Below, piece after piece: positions 17,233-26,417 of a stretch of DNA of 64,000 bases; the first letter of the stretch is position 1, and each line of letters begins with the position of its first letter. The notes below the pieces were generated by a model. That model saw only the letters and a program-made list of their open reading frames with translations, was not told the DNA's origin and did no database searches. This DNA comes from Oscillospiraceae bacterium. GTDB taxonomy: Bacteria > Bacillota > Clostridia > UBA1212. Location of the stretch: positions 1-64,000 of the forward strand of contig SVJA01000010.1 in assembly GCA_015069195.1 (NCBI GenBank), read 5' to 3'. A program made the translations under genes and the position numbers.

Positions 17233-17309
17233 CACAGCAAGGCAGGCGGATGAAAAATCCTGGTTTAGCTTACGCTAAAAAGGATTTTTCATCCGTCTGC
17301 CTTGCTGTG
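17233..17309. repeat. Long hairpin, second copy of the conserved-core family
   Basis: Arms 17233-17260 and 17282-17309 are complementary over 28 bases with one mismatch. The central 21 bases (17261-17281) match the core at 11393-11413 except for two changes, which preserve pairing: TTTGGC/GCCAAA there is TTTAGC/GCTAAA here. Outside the core and the adjoining AAAATCC/GGATTTT the stem is unrelated to the first element. It lies downstream of the pyr operon terminator in the leftward direction. Confidence 0.85.
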
Positions 17310-17320
17310 TTTGGAATATA

Positions 17321-17352
17321 AAAAGCGGCTCGCTTAAGACGAGCCGCTCTTT
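17321..17352 (-). terminator. Terminator of the pyr operon
   Basis: AGCGGCTCG (17324-17332) pairs with CGAGCCGCT (17340-17348), with T-rich sequence on the leftward side, 18 bases after the pyrI stop. Confidence 0.85.
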
Positions 17353-17369
17353 GGATTTATATTAACTTT

Positions 17370-17807
17370 TTATTTCTCCTGCCACTTCTGTTTCTTTGCT
17401 TTTGTTTCGCAATAGATACATCTGTATACATGGTTTTCACGGTCGGCAAGTTTGAATATGTGAGGAAGTTCCTGCTCTACCGATGTGATGCAACGGGGGT
17501 TTTTACATTCGATTACTCCCTCGAGTTTTTTGGGAAGTGTCGGTTTGAATTTCTCCACACGCTGTCCATCACGAACAATATTTACTGTGATACCCGGGTC
17601 TACATATGCCAGGATATCAAAGTTAAGTGATGTTACCTCGTCAACCTTTATTATATCCTTCTTGACCATTTTGCCGCTCGGTGCATTCTTTATGATAGCA
17701 ACGGACGAATCCAATAAATCGAGGTTAAGAAGATTGTAAAGAACCATTCCTCTGCCGGCTGTTATATGGTCGATTACGATACCGTTTTTTATTTCATCAA
17801 TTACCAT
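17370..17807 (-). CDS. pyrI: Aspartate carbamoyltransferase regulatory subunit
   Basis: A 145-residue regulatory chain. The N-terminal allosteric domain (IKNGIVIDHITAGRG) binds nucleotides, and the C-terminal domain carries four zinc cysteines (CKNPRC and CIYC flanking HIFKLADRE) that contact PyrB. It sits three bases after the pyrB stop, with GGAGGTG before its ATG. This implies feedback control of the enzyme by CTP/ATP, as in the classical PyrB6-PyrI6 holoenzyme. It is the last gene of the operon. Confidence 0.96.
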   Translation of the reverse strand: MVIDEIKNGIVIDHITAGRGMVLYNLLNLDLLDSSVAIIKNAPSGKMVKKDIIKVDEVTSLNFDILAYVDPGITVNIVRDGQRVEKFKPTLPKKLEGVIECKNPRCITSVEQELPHIFKLADRENHVYRCIYCETKAKKQKWQEK

Positions 17808-17810
17808 AAC

Positions 17811-18719
17811 TTACACCTCCAAAAGCTTCAGAATAAGCGCCATTCTGATGAATTTGCCGTTTTGCACCTGTTTAAAGTAGCAAGCTCTCGGATCCTTGTC
17901 AACGCTTCTTGAAATCTCGTTCACTCTCGGTAACGGATGCATTATCGAGAGGTCTGCCTTTGCATTAACGAGCTTTGCATCCGTCAGAATGTAACTATCC
18001 TTAAGTCTGATGTAGTCAGCCTCGTTGAAGAACCTTTCGCGCTGTACTCTTGTCATATAGAGTATGTCGAGCTCGGGCATTGCACCTTCCAAATCAGTTG
18101 TCTCTGTATAGGAAATGCCTTTCTTTTCGATTTCCTCCAGGATGTACTCCGGCATGTGAAGCTCGTCGGGAGAAATGAATACAAACTTTATATTATTGTA
18201 TCTGGAAAGCGCACCTACGAGTGAGTGTACGGTTCTGCCGAACTTCAAGTCTCCGCAAAAACCTACAACGAGATTGTCAAATCTGCCTTTCTCTCTTGAT
18301 ATTGTGAGAAGGTCAGCAAGTGTCTGTGTCGGGTGGTTGTGACCGCCGTCGCCCGCATTGATTACAGGAATGTCGCAGTTGAGTGATGCTACATAAGGTG
18401 CGCCCTCTTTCGGATGACGCATTGCGATAATGTCAGCATAATAGCCGACAGTTCTTATAGTATCTGCTACGCTTTCACCCTTTGCTGCGGAACTGCTGTT
18501 TGCTTCGGAGAAACCGATTACGTTTCCGCCGAGTTCGTACATTGCCGCTTCAAAGCTGAGTCTTGTTCTTGTCGAAGGCTCAAAGAAAAGCGATGCAAGT
18601 TTCTTTCCGCGGCACTTTTCGGAATACTTTGCAGGATTTTCGATAATATCACCGGCAACCTTTATAAGCTCTTCGATTTCGTCTGTTGTAAGGTCAAGTA
18701 TGTCGATAAGACTTCTCAT
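17811..18719 (-). CDS. pyrB: Aspartate carbamoyltransferase catalytic subunit
   Basis: A 302-residue enzyme that joins carbamoyl phosphate and aspartate. The carbamoyl-phosphate motif [13 protein letters not shown], the HPTQTLADL motif and the C-terminal [10 protein letters not shown] aspartate loop are intact. Length is standard. It is followed at once by pyrI, so the regulated form of the enzyme is expected. Confidence 0.97.
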   Translation of the reverse strand: MRSLIDILDLTTDEIEELIKVAGDIIENPAKYSEKCRGKKLASLFFEPSTRTRLSFEAAMYELGGNVIGFSEANSSSAAKGESVADTIRTVGYYADIIAMRHPKEGAPYVASLNCDIPVINAGDGGHNHPTQTLADLLTISREKGRFDNLVVGFCGDLKFGRTVHSLVGALSRYNNIKFVFISPDELHMPEYILEEIEKKGISYTETTDLEGAMPELDILYMTRVQRERFFNEADYIRLKDSYILTDAKLVNAKADLSIMHPLPRVNEISRSVDKDPRACYFKQVQNGKFIRMALILKLLEV

Positions 18720-18756
18720 ATTAAAATCTCCGTTCCGACCGTTCTATTGTGGTCAA

Positions 18757-19401
18757 TTACGCTGTTATCCAACTCTCGTCAGAGGGATTGTTCCTGAATG
18801 CAATCAATCTCTTTATGTCTTCGTTCTTTATATAGCCGATCTCTGCTGCAACTTCTGCGATTACGTCAAAGTTTGTAAGGCTGATATTTTTTACGTCAGC
18901 AGCTGCAAGTCTGTCAAGACCTTTCTGCATTCCGTATGTGAAGATACTTACGATACCCAAAACTTCTGCACCTGCTTCACGAAGTACGTTTACAACTTCG
19001 ATAACGCTTCCGCCTGTTGAAATAAGATCCTCTACAACTACAACTTTCTGTCCTTTCTCAAGGCGTCCTTCTATCTGGTTTCCTCTGCCGTGATCCTTAG
19101 CCCCTGAACGTACATAACCCATAGGAAGTCCGAGAATATGTCCTGTAATAGCTGCGTGTGCGATACCTGCTGTGCTTGTTCCCATAAGAACTTCTACGTC
19201 AGGATAGTTTGCTTTGATTGTCTCTGCAAGTGCATTCTCAACATCGTTTCTTACTGCCGGAGCTGTAAGTGTAAGTCTGTTGTCGCAGTATACAGGGCTC
19301 TTTATACCGCTTGCCCATGTGAAAGGCTCGTCCGGTCTGAAGAATACCGCCTTTATTTCAAGTAAATCTTTAGCTATAAGCTTCTGAAAATCTGTTGCCA
19401 T
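18757..19401 (-). CDS. pyrE: Orotate phosphoribosyltransferase
   Basis: A 214-residue enzyme that converts orotate and PRPP to OMP. The PRPP-binding loop [13 protein letters not shown] and the mobile loop [13 protein letters not shown] are clear. ATG 19401 follows AAAGGAG. It lies between pyrF and pyrB. Confidence 0.96.
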   Translation of the reverse strand: MATDFQKLIAKDLLEIKAVFFRPDEPFTWASGIKSPVYCDNRLTLTAPAVRNDVENALAETIKANYPDVEVLMGTSTAGIAHAAITGHILGLPMGYVRSGAKDHGRGNQIEGRLEKGQKVVVVEDLISTGGSVIEVVNVLREAGAEVLGIVSIFTYGMQKGLDRLAAADVKNISLTNFDVIAEVAAEIGYIKNEDIKRLIAFRNNPSDESWITA

Positions 19402-19444
19402 TTTAATTTTCTCCTTTTAATTTTTATATTTTCTGTCAACTTTA

Positions 19445-20143
19445 TCAGTCAACGAATTCTCTTACACATCTTCTGTATGCTTCTACAGGGTTCTCAGCTT
19501 TTGTTACGGGACGGCCTACCACAATGTAGTCAGAACCATTGAGTTTTGCCTGTGCAGGTGTCATTATTCTCTTCTGGTCGCCTACGTCACCGTCTGCAAA
19601 TCTTACGCCGGGTGTTACTGTTATGAAATTCTGACCGCAACATTCTTTTACTTTTGCCGCCTCGAGCGGTGAACATACAATACCGTCAAGACCTGCTTTT
19701 CTTGCATTGTCTGCATAATGCATTACAACTTTGTCAATAGGCTCATTTATGAGAAGATCCTGAGTCATCTGCTCCTGAGATGTCGAAGTGAGCTGAGTAA
19801 CCGCGATTAAAAGCGGTCTTGTTCCGTCTTCTCTTGTAAGACCTTTGAGAGCTGCTTCCATCATCGGAATTGTACCGGCTGCATGAAGGTTTGTCATATC
19901 TACATCAAGTGATGAAAGAACTGCCATACTCTTCATAACCGTGTTCGGAATGTCGTGAAGTTTTAGATCGAGAAATATTTTGTGTCCTCTCTTCTTTATC
20001 TCTTTAACAATCTCCGGACCTGCGCCGTAGAAAAGTTCCATTCCTATTTTTACGTAAGGCTTCTCCTCAGTAAATAAATCCAAGAATTCGAATACTTCTT
20101 TTTTGCTGCTGAAATCGCATGCTACAATTACATCTTTGCCCAT
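19445..20143 (-). CDS. pyrF: Orotidine 5'-phosphate decarboxylase
   Basis: A 232-residue barrel enzyme that makes UMP. It has the catalytic DLKLHDIPNTV motif and the phosphate site in the C-terminal GSDYIVVGRPV. Its ATG shares a base with the pyrD stop (TGATG), so translation is probably coupled. Confidence 0.96.
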   Translation of the reverse strand: MGKDVIVACDFSSKKEVFEFLDLFTEEKPYVKIGMELFYGAGPEIVKEIKKRGHKIFLDLKLHDIPNTVMKSMAVLSSLDVDMTNLHAAGTIPMMEAALKGLTREDGTRPLLIAVTQLTSTSQEQMTQDLLINEPIDKVVMHYADNARKAGLDGIVCSPLEAAKVKECCGQNFITVTPGVRFADGDVGDQKRIMTPAQAKLNGSDYIVVGRPVTKAENPVEAYRRCVREFVD

Positions 20144-21054
20144 CAGTGTGCGCCTCCTATTATATCATTTAAACTTTTTATACCGTATTTTTCCATAGCC
20201 GCAGGGAGCGACTCGATTATATTTTTACAAGCGTACGGATCTACGAGATTAGCAGCACCTACCTGTACTCCCGTTGCACCTGCAAGCATCATTTCAATTA
20301 CATTTTCGGCTGTCGATACGCCACCCATTCCTATTATCGGAATCTTTACAGCCTCGTATACCTGATATACCATTCTGACTGCTACGGGGAATATCGCACT
20401 GCCTGAGAAACCGCCCATCTTGTTTGCGATAACAGGCTTCTTTGTTTTGAGGTTTATTCTCATACCGAGCAATGTATTTATAAGGCTGATACCGTCTGCG
20501 CCTGCCGCTTCACAAGCCTTTGCAATCTCGGTGATATCGGTAACATTCGGGCTGAGCTTTATGTAGACAGGTTTTGTTGTAACTTTTTTTACAGCTGCCG
20601 TAACTTCTTCTGCGGCTTTTGCATTTGTACCGAAAGCCATACCGCCGTTGTGAACGTTCGGGCAACTGATATTTACTTCAATAATTCCGACCTGATCTTC
20701 TTTATCAATTCTTTCACAGCAATACACATACTCATCAAGAGAAAATCCGCCGATGTTTGCTATGACTTTTTTATCAAAGCACTTTGCAAGTTTCGGAAGT
20801 TCAGTATCTATAACTCTGTCGATACCGGGATTCTGGAGTCCCACTGAATTTATCATACCCGCAGGGCACTCTGCTATTCTCGGAAGAGGATTTCCGAAAC
20901 GCGGTTCTTTTGTAGTACCTTTGAAAGAAAAGGAACCGAGTACATTTATATCATACAATTCTGCAAATTCGTAGCCGAAGCCGAAAGTACCGCTTGCAGG
21001 AATAATAGGATTGTCAAGTTCCAATCCGCTGAGTGTTACTTTTGTATTTACCAT
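20143..21054 (-). CDS. pyrD: Dihydroorotate dehydrogenase B, catalytic subunit
   Basis: A 303-residue class 1B enzyme. The catalytic cysteine lies in EVNISCPNVHNGG, and FMN-binding segments IGMGGV and GATGVQVGAANL are present. Class 1B enzymes pair with PyrK to use NAD. The frame overlaps the end of pyrK by 7 bases, with a GGAGG inside the pyrK end. Confidence 0.96.
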   Translation of the reverse strand: MVNTKVTLSGLELDNPIIPASGTFGFGYEFAELYDINVLGSFSFKGTTKEPRFGNPLPRIAECPAGMINSVGLQNPGIDRVIDTELPKLAKCFDKKVIANIGGFSLDEYVYCCERIDKEDQVGIIEVNISCPNVHNGGMAFGTNAKAAEEVTAAVKKVTTKPVYIKLSPNVTDITEIAKACEAAGADGISLINTLLGMRINLKTKKPVIANKMGGFSGSAIFPVAVRMVYQVYEAVKIPIIGMGGVSTAENVIEMMLAGATGVQVGAANLVDPYACKNIIESLPAAMEKYGIKSLNDIIGGAH

Positions 21055-21782
21055 ATTACTTCCTCCTTAACAAGCACGGGACCGTCTTTACAAATTCTCT
21101 TGTTACCGTATTTAGTCTTACAACTGCAACCCATGCAAGCGCCGAATCCGCAACCCATTCGCTCCTCAAAGCTGAGTTCTCCACTCGTAACAGTACCGTC
21201 GTAGACTGCCTTGAGCATCGGAAGAGGTCCGCAAGTGTAGAAATATGAATATTCTTTTCCGGACTGCTTTATGGCGTCTGTTACAAAACCTTTTATTCCG
21301 TAACTGCCGTCAACGGTTGTTATCATAACTTCGCATCCGAGTGCCTTGAATTCTGCTTCGTAGAAAACATCATCCTTTGAAGCAAATCCGAGAACTACCA
21401 GAGGCTTCAAACCTTTTGCAACAAGCTTCTTTGCAAGTCCGTACATGGGAGGAGTACCTACTCCTCCTCCTATAAGAAGCGGAGCATCGCCGCTCTTTGA
21501 AACATCAAAACCGTTTCCGAGACCTACAAGTACATCAAGCACGCCGTCTGTCATCTCAGCCATTTTTTCTGTACCCTCTCCGACTACTTTGTATATAATC
21601 GTAATCGTATTTTCTGTCCAATCACATATCGAAATCGGGCGTCTCAAAAACAATCCGTCAAGTTTTATATTTATAAACTGACCGGAATCCGTAATCGCAG
21701 AAGTGTCGCCTTCAAGAATCATCTTGTAAACATCTTTTGCTATTTTGTAATTTTCTATTATCTTGTACAAACCTTGTGTCAT
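21048..21782 (-). CDS. pyrK: Dihydroorotate dehydrogenase B, electron-transfer subunit
   Basis: A 244-residue FAD/[2Fe-2S] protein that passes electrons from PyrD to NAD. FAD site RRPISICD, a nucleotide loop GGGVGTPPMYG, and the iron-sulfur cysteines in CGFGACMGCSCK plus a later Cys in RICKDGP are all present. GGAGG precedes ATG 21782. Confidence 0.95.
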   Translation of the reverse strand: MTQGLYKIIENYKIAKDVYKMILEGDTSAITDSGQFINIKLDGLFLRRPISICDWTENTITIIYKVVGEGTEKMAEMTDGVLDVLVGLGNGFDVSKSGDAPLLIGGGVGTPPMYGLAKKLVAKGLKPLVVLGFASKDDVFYEAEFKALGCEVMITTVDGSYGIKGFVTDAIKQSGKEYSYFYTCGPLPMLKAVYDGTVTSGELSFEERMGCGFGACMGCSCKTKYGNKRICKDGPVLVKEEVIW

Positions 21783-21812
21783 AAATATCCTCCGTTTAAT
21801 ATCGGTTTTGTG

Positions 21813-23096
21813 TTATGCTTTCCAAACAATCTGGCCGTCGCATACGGTCATCATACATTTGCCGTAAACTTTCATACCTGTGAAAGGAGAGCTTTTGCCC
21901 TTCGATAAAAAGTCTTTCGGGTCTATTTCATACTCTTTGCCCAAATCGTACACCGTGAAATCTGCGGGTTGACCGACTTTGAGTTCGCCTCCGATGCCGA
22001 AACGCTTTGAAGCATTTGTATTTAAGAGTTCACAAAGTTTTTCGAGTGTGATAACTCCGGTCTTTACCAAATGTGTGTAAAGAACAGGGAATGCAGTTTC
22101 TATTCCGACTACACCCATAGCACTCTTTTCGAGACCTTTTGACTTTTCTTCAGCCGAATGAGGTGCGTGGTCAGTTGCTATCATATCGACAGTGCCATCT
22201 TTTATACCCTCTATAAGCGCAAGTCTGTCCTCTTCGCTTCTTATCGGAGGATTCATTTTAAATCTGCCATCCTCCTGAAGCATCATATCATTAAATACAA
22301 GGTAATGCGGTCCGGTTTCACAAGTAATATCGACACCGCTTGCCTTTGCCTGTCGTATAACATCTATGCTCTCTTTCGCTGAAACGTGGCACACATGATA
22401 TCGGCAACCTGTTTCTTTCAAAAGTTCAACATCTCTTGCGATAGGTCCCCACTCGCTCTCCGAGCAAATACCTTTGTGCCCGTGAACCTTCGCATATTCG
22501 CCGTCATGTATATATCCGCCGAAAAGAAGGTCATTATCCTCACAATGTGATGCAATGATAGAACCGTTTGCTTTTACTTTCTCCATAGCAGCACGCATCA
22601 TATCTCCGTGCTGAACACCTTTTCCGTCATCCGAAAAACCGACAGCCTCTTTAGAAAGTGCATCAATGTCGGTAAGTTCTTTTCCCATCTGCCCAACGGT
22701 AATCGAAGCATATGGGTAAACCTTTATCACCGCATCATTCTTTATAATATCCTTCTGGAGTCTGATGTTCTCCACAGAATCCGGAACAGGGTTTAAGTTC
22801 GGCATTGTGCAAACGCTGGTGTAACCGCCTCTCGCCGCCGCTCTGCTGCCTGTCGAGATAGTTTCTTTGTACGAAAAACCCGGCTCTCTGAAATGCACAT
22901 GCACATCAATAAAACCGGGGAATATATAGCAATCGTCAAAATTATAAAAAGCAATATCCTTATCGGCATAAACTTCTGCAACAAAAGCATCATCCGAATA
23001 TAATATCTCTGAAATAACACCGTCGCGAACGACTATATCCGCTTTTCGGAAGCATCCGTCCGTATAAATTTTTGCGCCGTTAAGACGATAAAACAT
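21813..23096 (-). CDS. pyrC: Dihydroorotase
   Basis: A dihydroorotase of about 427 residues (class I, zinc amidohydrolase). It has the metal motif DVHVHFREPG, later His in ASHCED and VCHVS, and the catalytic Asp in ATDHAPHS. ATG 23096 is preferred, because the in-frame TTG at 23108 abuts the GGAGG. It is the first gene of the pyr operon, about 35 bases after the predicted transcription start. That leaves no room for a PyrR-type attenuator. Confidence 0.95.
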   Translation of the reverse strand: MFYRLNGAKIYTDGCFRKADIVVRDGVISEILYSDDAFVAEVYADKDIAFYNFDDCYIFPGFIDVHVHFREPGFSYKETISTGSRAAARGGYTSVCTMPNLNPVPDSVENIRLQKDIIKNDAVIKVYPYASITVGQMGKELTDIDALSKEAVGFSDDGKGVQHGDMMRAAMEKVKANGSIIASHCEDNDLLFGGYIHDGEYAKVHGHKGICSESEWGPIARDVELLKETGCRYHVCHVSAKESIDVIRQAKASGVDITCETGPHYLVFNDMMLQEDGRFKMNPPIRSEEDRLALIEGIKDGTVDMIATDHAPHSAEEKSKGLEKSAMGVVGIETAFPVLYTHLVKTGVITLEKLCELLNTNASKRFGIGGELKVGQPADFTVYDLGKEYEIDPKDFLSKGKSSPFTGMKVYGKCMMTVCDGQIVWKA

Positions 23097-23138
23097 AATA
23101 CTCTGCAACCTCCGTCTGAATAAAATTACCTTCTTGTT

Positions 23139-23167
23139 ATTATGTTATATTTAGCATTTTCTGTCAA
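23139..23167 (-). promoter_or_regulatory. Promoter of the pyr operon
   Basis: On the complement, TTGACA (23162-23167) and CATAAT (23139-23144) are spaced by 17 bases. The short leader has no hairpin cascade or PyrR-binding loop that I can see. Confidence 0.8.
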
Positions 23168-23231
23168 GAATTAACTTGTGTGACCGGTACGTATTTTAAC
23201 ATTATTTTCAATACTTTCATAACTTGTTTGC

Positions 23232-23261
23232 TTGACCTATGTAATACGTATTTGGTATAAT
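23232..23261 (+). promoter_or_regulatory. Promoter of the orphan membrane protein gene
   Basis: TTGACC (23232-23237) and TATAAT (23256-23261) are separated by 18 bases, about 48 bases before ATG 23310. Confidence 0.8.
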
Positions 23262-23309
23262 CGTGCAAATATGTTTTGTCAACGATTTTGACAAAAGACA
23301 GGAGTTCTT

Positions 23310-24146
23310 ATGATACAGGAAAGTAAAACAAAAAGATATATTGTCTATCCTAAATCCTTGATTGACGCAGCTTTCGAAAGTGCTTACACAGACGGTCAGG
23401 ACGGACCCGTGATAAATAAGCCGGATTTGGCGGTTACCGTTACCGGTGTTTTCAGTATGCTTATTATGACAGCGATGTATTTATATACATTCTTCGAGAA
23501 AGGCAAGTCAGACAAACTTTGGCTCATACTTATGGCAGTTTGTGCTGCTGTTACGGTTTTTATCGTTTACAAGTATTTTAAAAATTTGAAAACTTATAAA
23601 AATTACAACAGCACAGATAACAGTAAACACGCAAAAAAAATGGAGTTCTTTGCTCTCTTCGGAGATGACATCCCCGAGGAAATCGAAGCATCTGCTTTCT
23701 TAAAGAAAGTGACTTCTATCGCGACAAAACCCGTCGTTGTGCAAAAGCCCACTTTCAAAGGTGCTATGTTCCAGCTTGTGAATATGCTTAACTCAAAGAA
23801 TAATCCTTCGGATCTTCTTTGTAAAAATATAACCGTTTACGGAAGTGTCCTCACACAGGCGCGCCACAGATACTATATAAAGCGCGAAAATAACACTTTT
23901 GTTTTCTATGATCAGGATTTTATGAACCCCGCAGGCGAGATTATATGTGACGAAAAAGAAGTTCTCTCATACGGACGTTTTTCAGCATACCCCGCTTCGA
24001 TAAACAAGTCCGGCGGAAAAGTTCATCAGGATTCTTACGTAGTCGAAATCGACGCAGGTGACGGAGAGAAAATTTATTTTGAAATCAACGGCAGAGAAGC
24101 CGAAAAAATCAAGAAAACATTTAAAGGCATAAAAGAAGTTAAATAA
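23310..24146 (+). CDS. Unrecognised membrane protein with C-terminal PH-like sheet
   Basis: A 278-residue protein I do not recognise. It has two membrane spans (about 43-64 and 72-92: LAVTVTGVFSMLIMTAMYLY and LWLILMAVCAAVTVFIVY). A basic loop and a soluble domain follow. Its end, SYVVEIDAGDGEKIYFEING and then a charged helix, resembles the last strands and helix of a PH-like (YcxB-type) domain. ATG 23310 follows AGGAG. It is transcribed alone from its own promoter, divergent from the pyr operon, and ends at a terminator. Function unknown. Confidence 0.8.
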   Translation: MIQESKTKRYIVYPKSLIDAAFESAYTDGQDGPVINKPDLAVTVTGVFSMLIMTAMYLYTFFEKGKSDKLWLILMAVCAAVTVFIVYKYFKNLKTYKNYNSTDNSKHAKKMEFFALFGDDIPEEIEASAFLKKVTSIATKPVVVQKPTFKGAMFQLVNMLNSKNNPSDLLCKNITVYGSVLTQARHRYYIKRENNTFVFYDQDFMNPAGEIICDEKEVLSYGRFSAYPASINKSGGKVHQDSYVVEIDAGDGEKIYFEINGREAEKIKKTFKGIKEVK

Positions 24147-24159
24147 TATATTCGCGATA

Positions 24160-24200
24160 AAAGACATTGGCTTATCACTTGGCGGTCGATGTCTTTTTTA
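24160..24200 (+). terminator. Terminator between orphan gene and glycosidase
   Basis: AAAAGACAT (24160-24168) pairs with ATGTCTTTT (24190-24198) and T continues to 24200. The glycosidase ATG lies only 22 bases further on. Confidence 0.65.
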
Positions 24201-24221
24201 CAGGCAGGAAGGAATTTTTGT

Positions 24222-26321
24222 ATGATTGAGAAAAAAGTTGAAATCCACACACAAAATTTTGACATCGGAGAGTACGATTTTGAAAGCGGCGCTACCGTAT
24301 GTGAAATAAAATTTTCCGGAGCTGACAACACGGCACTTGTTACAATCTTTTCGGACGGAACTCCGATAGGTGTTTGCGCATTGTCAAATGGCAAGCACCC
24401 TGAAATTATACGTTTCGAAATTGACAAAACATCCGGGAAACATAACCTCACAATAACGTCTGACAGACCTGTATTGATTTACACAATAAGGTTTGATAAC
24501 GACGAAATTTACCCGGGATTGTCATACACTCCCATTACTAAAATAGAGGACAACGGTGCTGACACATGGGAAGCTACCGATATGCTCGGCAGAAAAATCG
24601 CTTCCGTCGAAGACGTACGTGCAAAGAAAGACAGACGCGTAGGTATTTTCTATTGGTCTTGGAGAGACTTACACACTCCTCTCCGTCCGGTGAATGTTGT
24701 CGAGACACTCAGCAAATACCCGGCAGCAGAATTCAACGAGAATCATCCGGCATGGGGCGACAGAAGAATCCAATGTCACTGGAACGAGCCGCTTTACGGT
24801 TATTACAGAAATGACGACCCGTACATCATAAGAAGACACGCTGTTATGCTTGCAGATGCCGGTATTGATATGATTATGTTTGACTGCACAAATACAGCAC
24901 TTCTTTGGAGAAGCGCATACGAAGCCATTCTCAAAGGATTTTACGAAGCTAAGAAAGACGGTATAAAAACTCCGCAGGTTGCATTTATGCTCAACTTCGG
25001 ACCGCTTCCGGAAACAGAAAGTATGCTCCGCGCACTCTATCAGAATCTTTACAGACCCGGACTTTACGAAGATATGTGGTTTAAAGTAGACGGCAAACCG
25101 CTCATAATGGCGTACCCCGAAGCACTTCCCAAAGAAGGTAAATGCGAAGCAGACACAAAAATCCTCAACGAGATCAGAAACTTCTTCACGTTCAGACCGG
25201 GACAGCCGATGTATGCAGGCGGACCTTGGAGAAACGATCAGTGGGGCTGGCTTGAAATATTCCCACAGAACAAATACGTTGTAAGAGATGACGGTTCATG
25301 CGAAATGATGGTTGTCGGCGTAGGACAGAACGCCCGTGAAGGCAGAATATGTACATACTTCAACGACGAAGGTACGTTCGGCAGAAGCTACACAAAAAAA
25401 GACGGTCATTCACGTGTAACTGAAGATTCTTACAAATACGGTTACAATGTGCAGGAACAATGGGACAGAGCTATAGACATTGACCCCGACTTCATATTCA
25501 TCACAGGTTGGAATGAATGGATGATGGGACAATTCCACGAGCCTTGGATTTTAGACCCCGACTCCACACAGCTTGCGATGGTTGACCAATACGACAGAGA
25601 GCACAGCCGTGACATCGAGCCTGACAAAGACGGATACCTTGATACATACTATCTCCAGATGGTAAACAACATAAGACGTTACAAAGGCGCGACTCCCAGA
25701 TCAAAGACTTCTCCTCGCAAGACGATAAATATCGCAGGCTCGCTCCGTCAATGGAAAGACGTCACTCCTTACTACAAGAACAGCAAAGGTACTACAATCC
25801 ATCGTGATTGGAACGGTTTCGCAGGTTGCCACTATGAAAACACAACCGGCAGAAACGACATCGTAGGCGCCAAAGTCACATCCGACGAAAATAATATTTA
25901 TTTCTATGTAGAATGTTCTGATGACATCACAGCTCCGACAGAAGAAGGCTGGATGACACTCTACATTGATGCTGACAGAAGCAAGAAAACAGGTTGGGAA
26001 GGCTATGACTTTGCAATAAACCGTATCGCACCTAAGTCAAGCAAAGCAGTTGTTGAAAAATACTTGCCGACAACAGAATCAGGCAGCTACACCTGGTCGA
26101 AAATCGGAGATGCTAAAATCAAAGTCAAAGGTAACGTTCTCATGCTCGAAATTCCGAAGACACTTCTTATCAGCGACAGCATCACTGTTGAAAAGAACGG
26201 CAAGCTCGAATTCGAATTCAAATGGAGCGACAACCTTCAGGAGAAATCCGCTATCGACTTCTACGTAAACGGTGACACAGCACCGAGCGGAAGATTCAAT
26301 TATTTGTTTAAAGAAAATTGA
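24222..26321 (+). CDS. Cytoplasmic GH71/99-like glycosidase with C-terminal CBM9-like domain
   Basis: A 699-residue protein. ATG 24222 is chosen for its GGAAGGA site; the longer frame from 24189 would start inside the preceding terminator. Residues 1-110 form a beta-sandwich. From ~130 to 500 a barrel-like region reads VGIFYWSWRD, HWNEPLYGYY, GIDMIMFDCTN and ITGWNEWMMGQFHEPW, a pattern seen in GH71/GH99-like families and related lipopolysaccharide-modifying proteins. The last ~150 residues (NNIYFYVECSDD, MTLYIDADRSKKTGW) look like a CBM9-type domain. No signal peptide is present, which is odd for a protein with carbohydrate-binding modules. Substrate unknown; catalytic residues are not assigned with certainty. 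Confidence 0.75.
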   Translation: MIEKKVEIHTQNFDIGEYDFESGATVCEIKFSGADNTALVTIFSDGTPIGVCALSNGKHPEIIRFEIDKTSGKHNLTITSDRPVLIYTIRFDNDEIYPGLSYTPITKIEDNGADTWEATDMLGRKIASVEDVRAKKDRRVGIFYWSWRDLHTPLRPVNVVETLSKYPAAEFNENHPAWGDRRIQCHWNEPLYGYYRNDDPYIIRRHAVMLADAGIDMIMFDCTNTALLWRSAYEAILKGFYEAKKDGIKTPQVAFMLNFGPLPETESMLRALYQNLYRPGLYEDMWFKVDGKPLIMAYPEALPKEGKCEADTKILNEIRNFFTFRPGQPMYAGGPWRNDQWGWLEIFPQNKYVVRDDGSCEMMVVGVGQNAREGRICTYFNDEGTFGRSYTKKDGHSRVTEDSYKYGYNVQEQWDRAIDIDPDFIFITGWNEWMMGQFHEPWILDPDSTQLAMVDQYDREHSRDIEPDKDGYLDTYYLQMVNNIRRYKGATPRSKTSPRKTINIAGSLRQWKDVTPYYKNSKGTTIHRDWNGFAGCHYENTTGRNDIVGAKVTSDENNIYFYVECSDDITAPTEEGWMTLYIDADRSKKTGWEGYDFAINRIAPKSSKAVVEKYLPTTESGSYTWSKIGDAKIKVKGNVLMLEIPKTLLISDSITVEKNGKLEFEFKWSDNLQEKSAIDFYVNGDTAPSGRFNYLFKEN

Positions 26322-26332
26322 TTTAAAAGTAT

Positions 26333-26375
26333 GCAGCGGGTTTAAACAAAAGTTTCAACCCGCTGCTTTTTGTTT
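26333..26375 (+). terminator. Terminator after the glycosidase
   Basis: GCAGCGGGTT (26333-26342) pairs with AACCCGCTGC (26357-26366), followed by TTTTTGTTT. Confidence 0.88.
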
Positions 26376-26417
26376 AACTCATATTCGCAGAATATGTACC
26401 GATTAATATCTTCCGGA

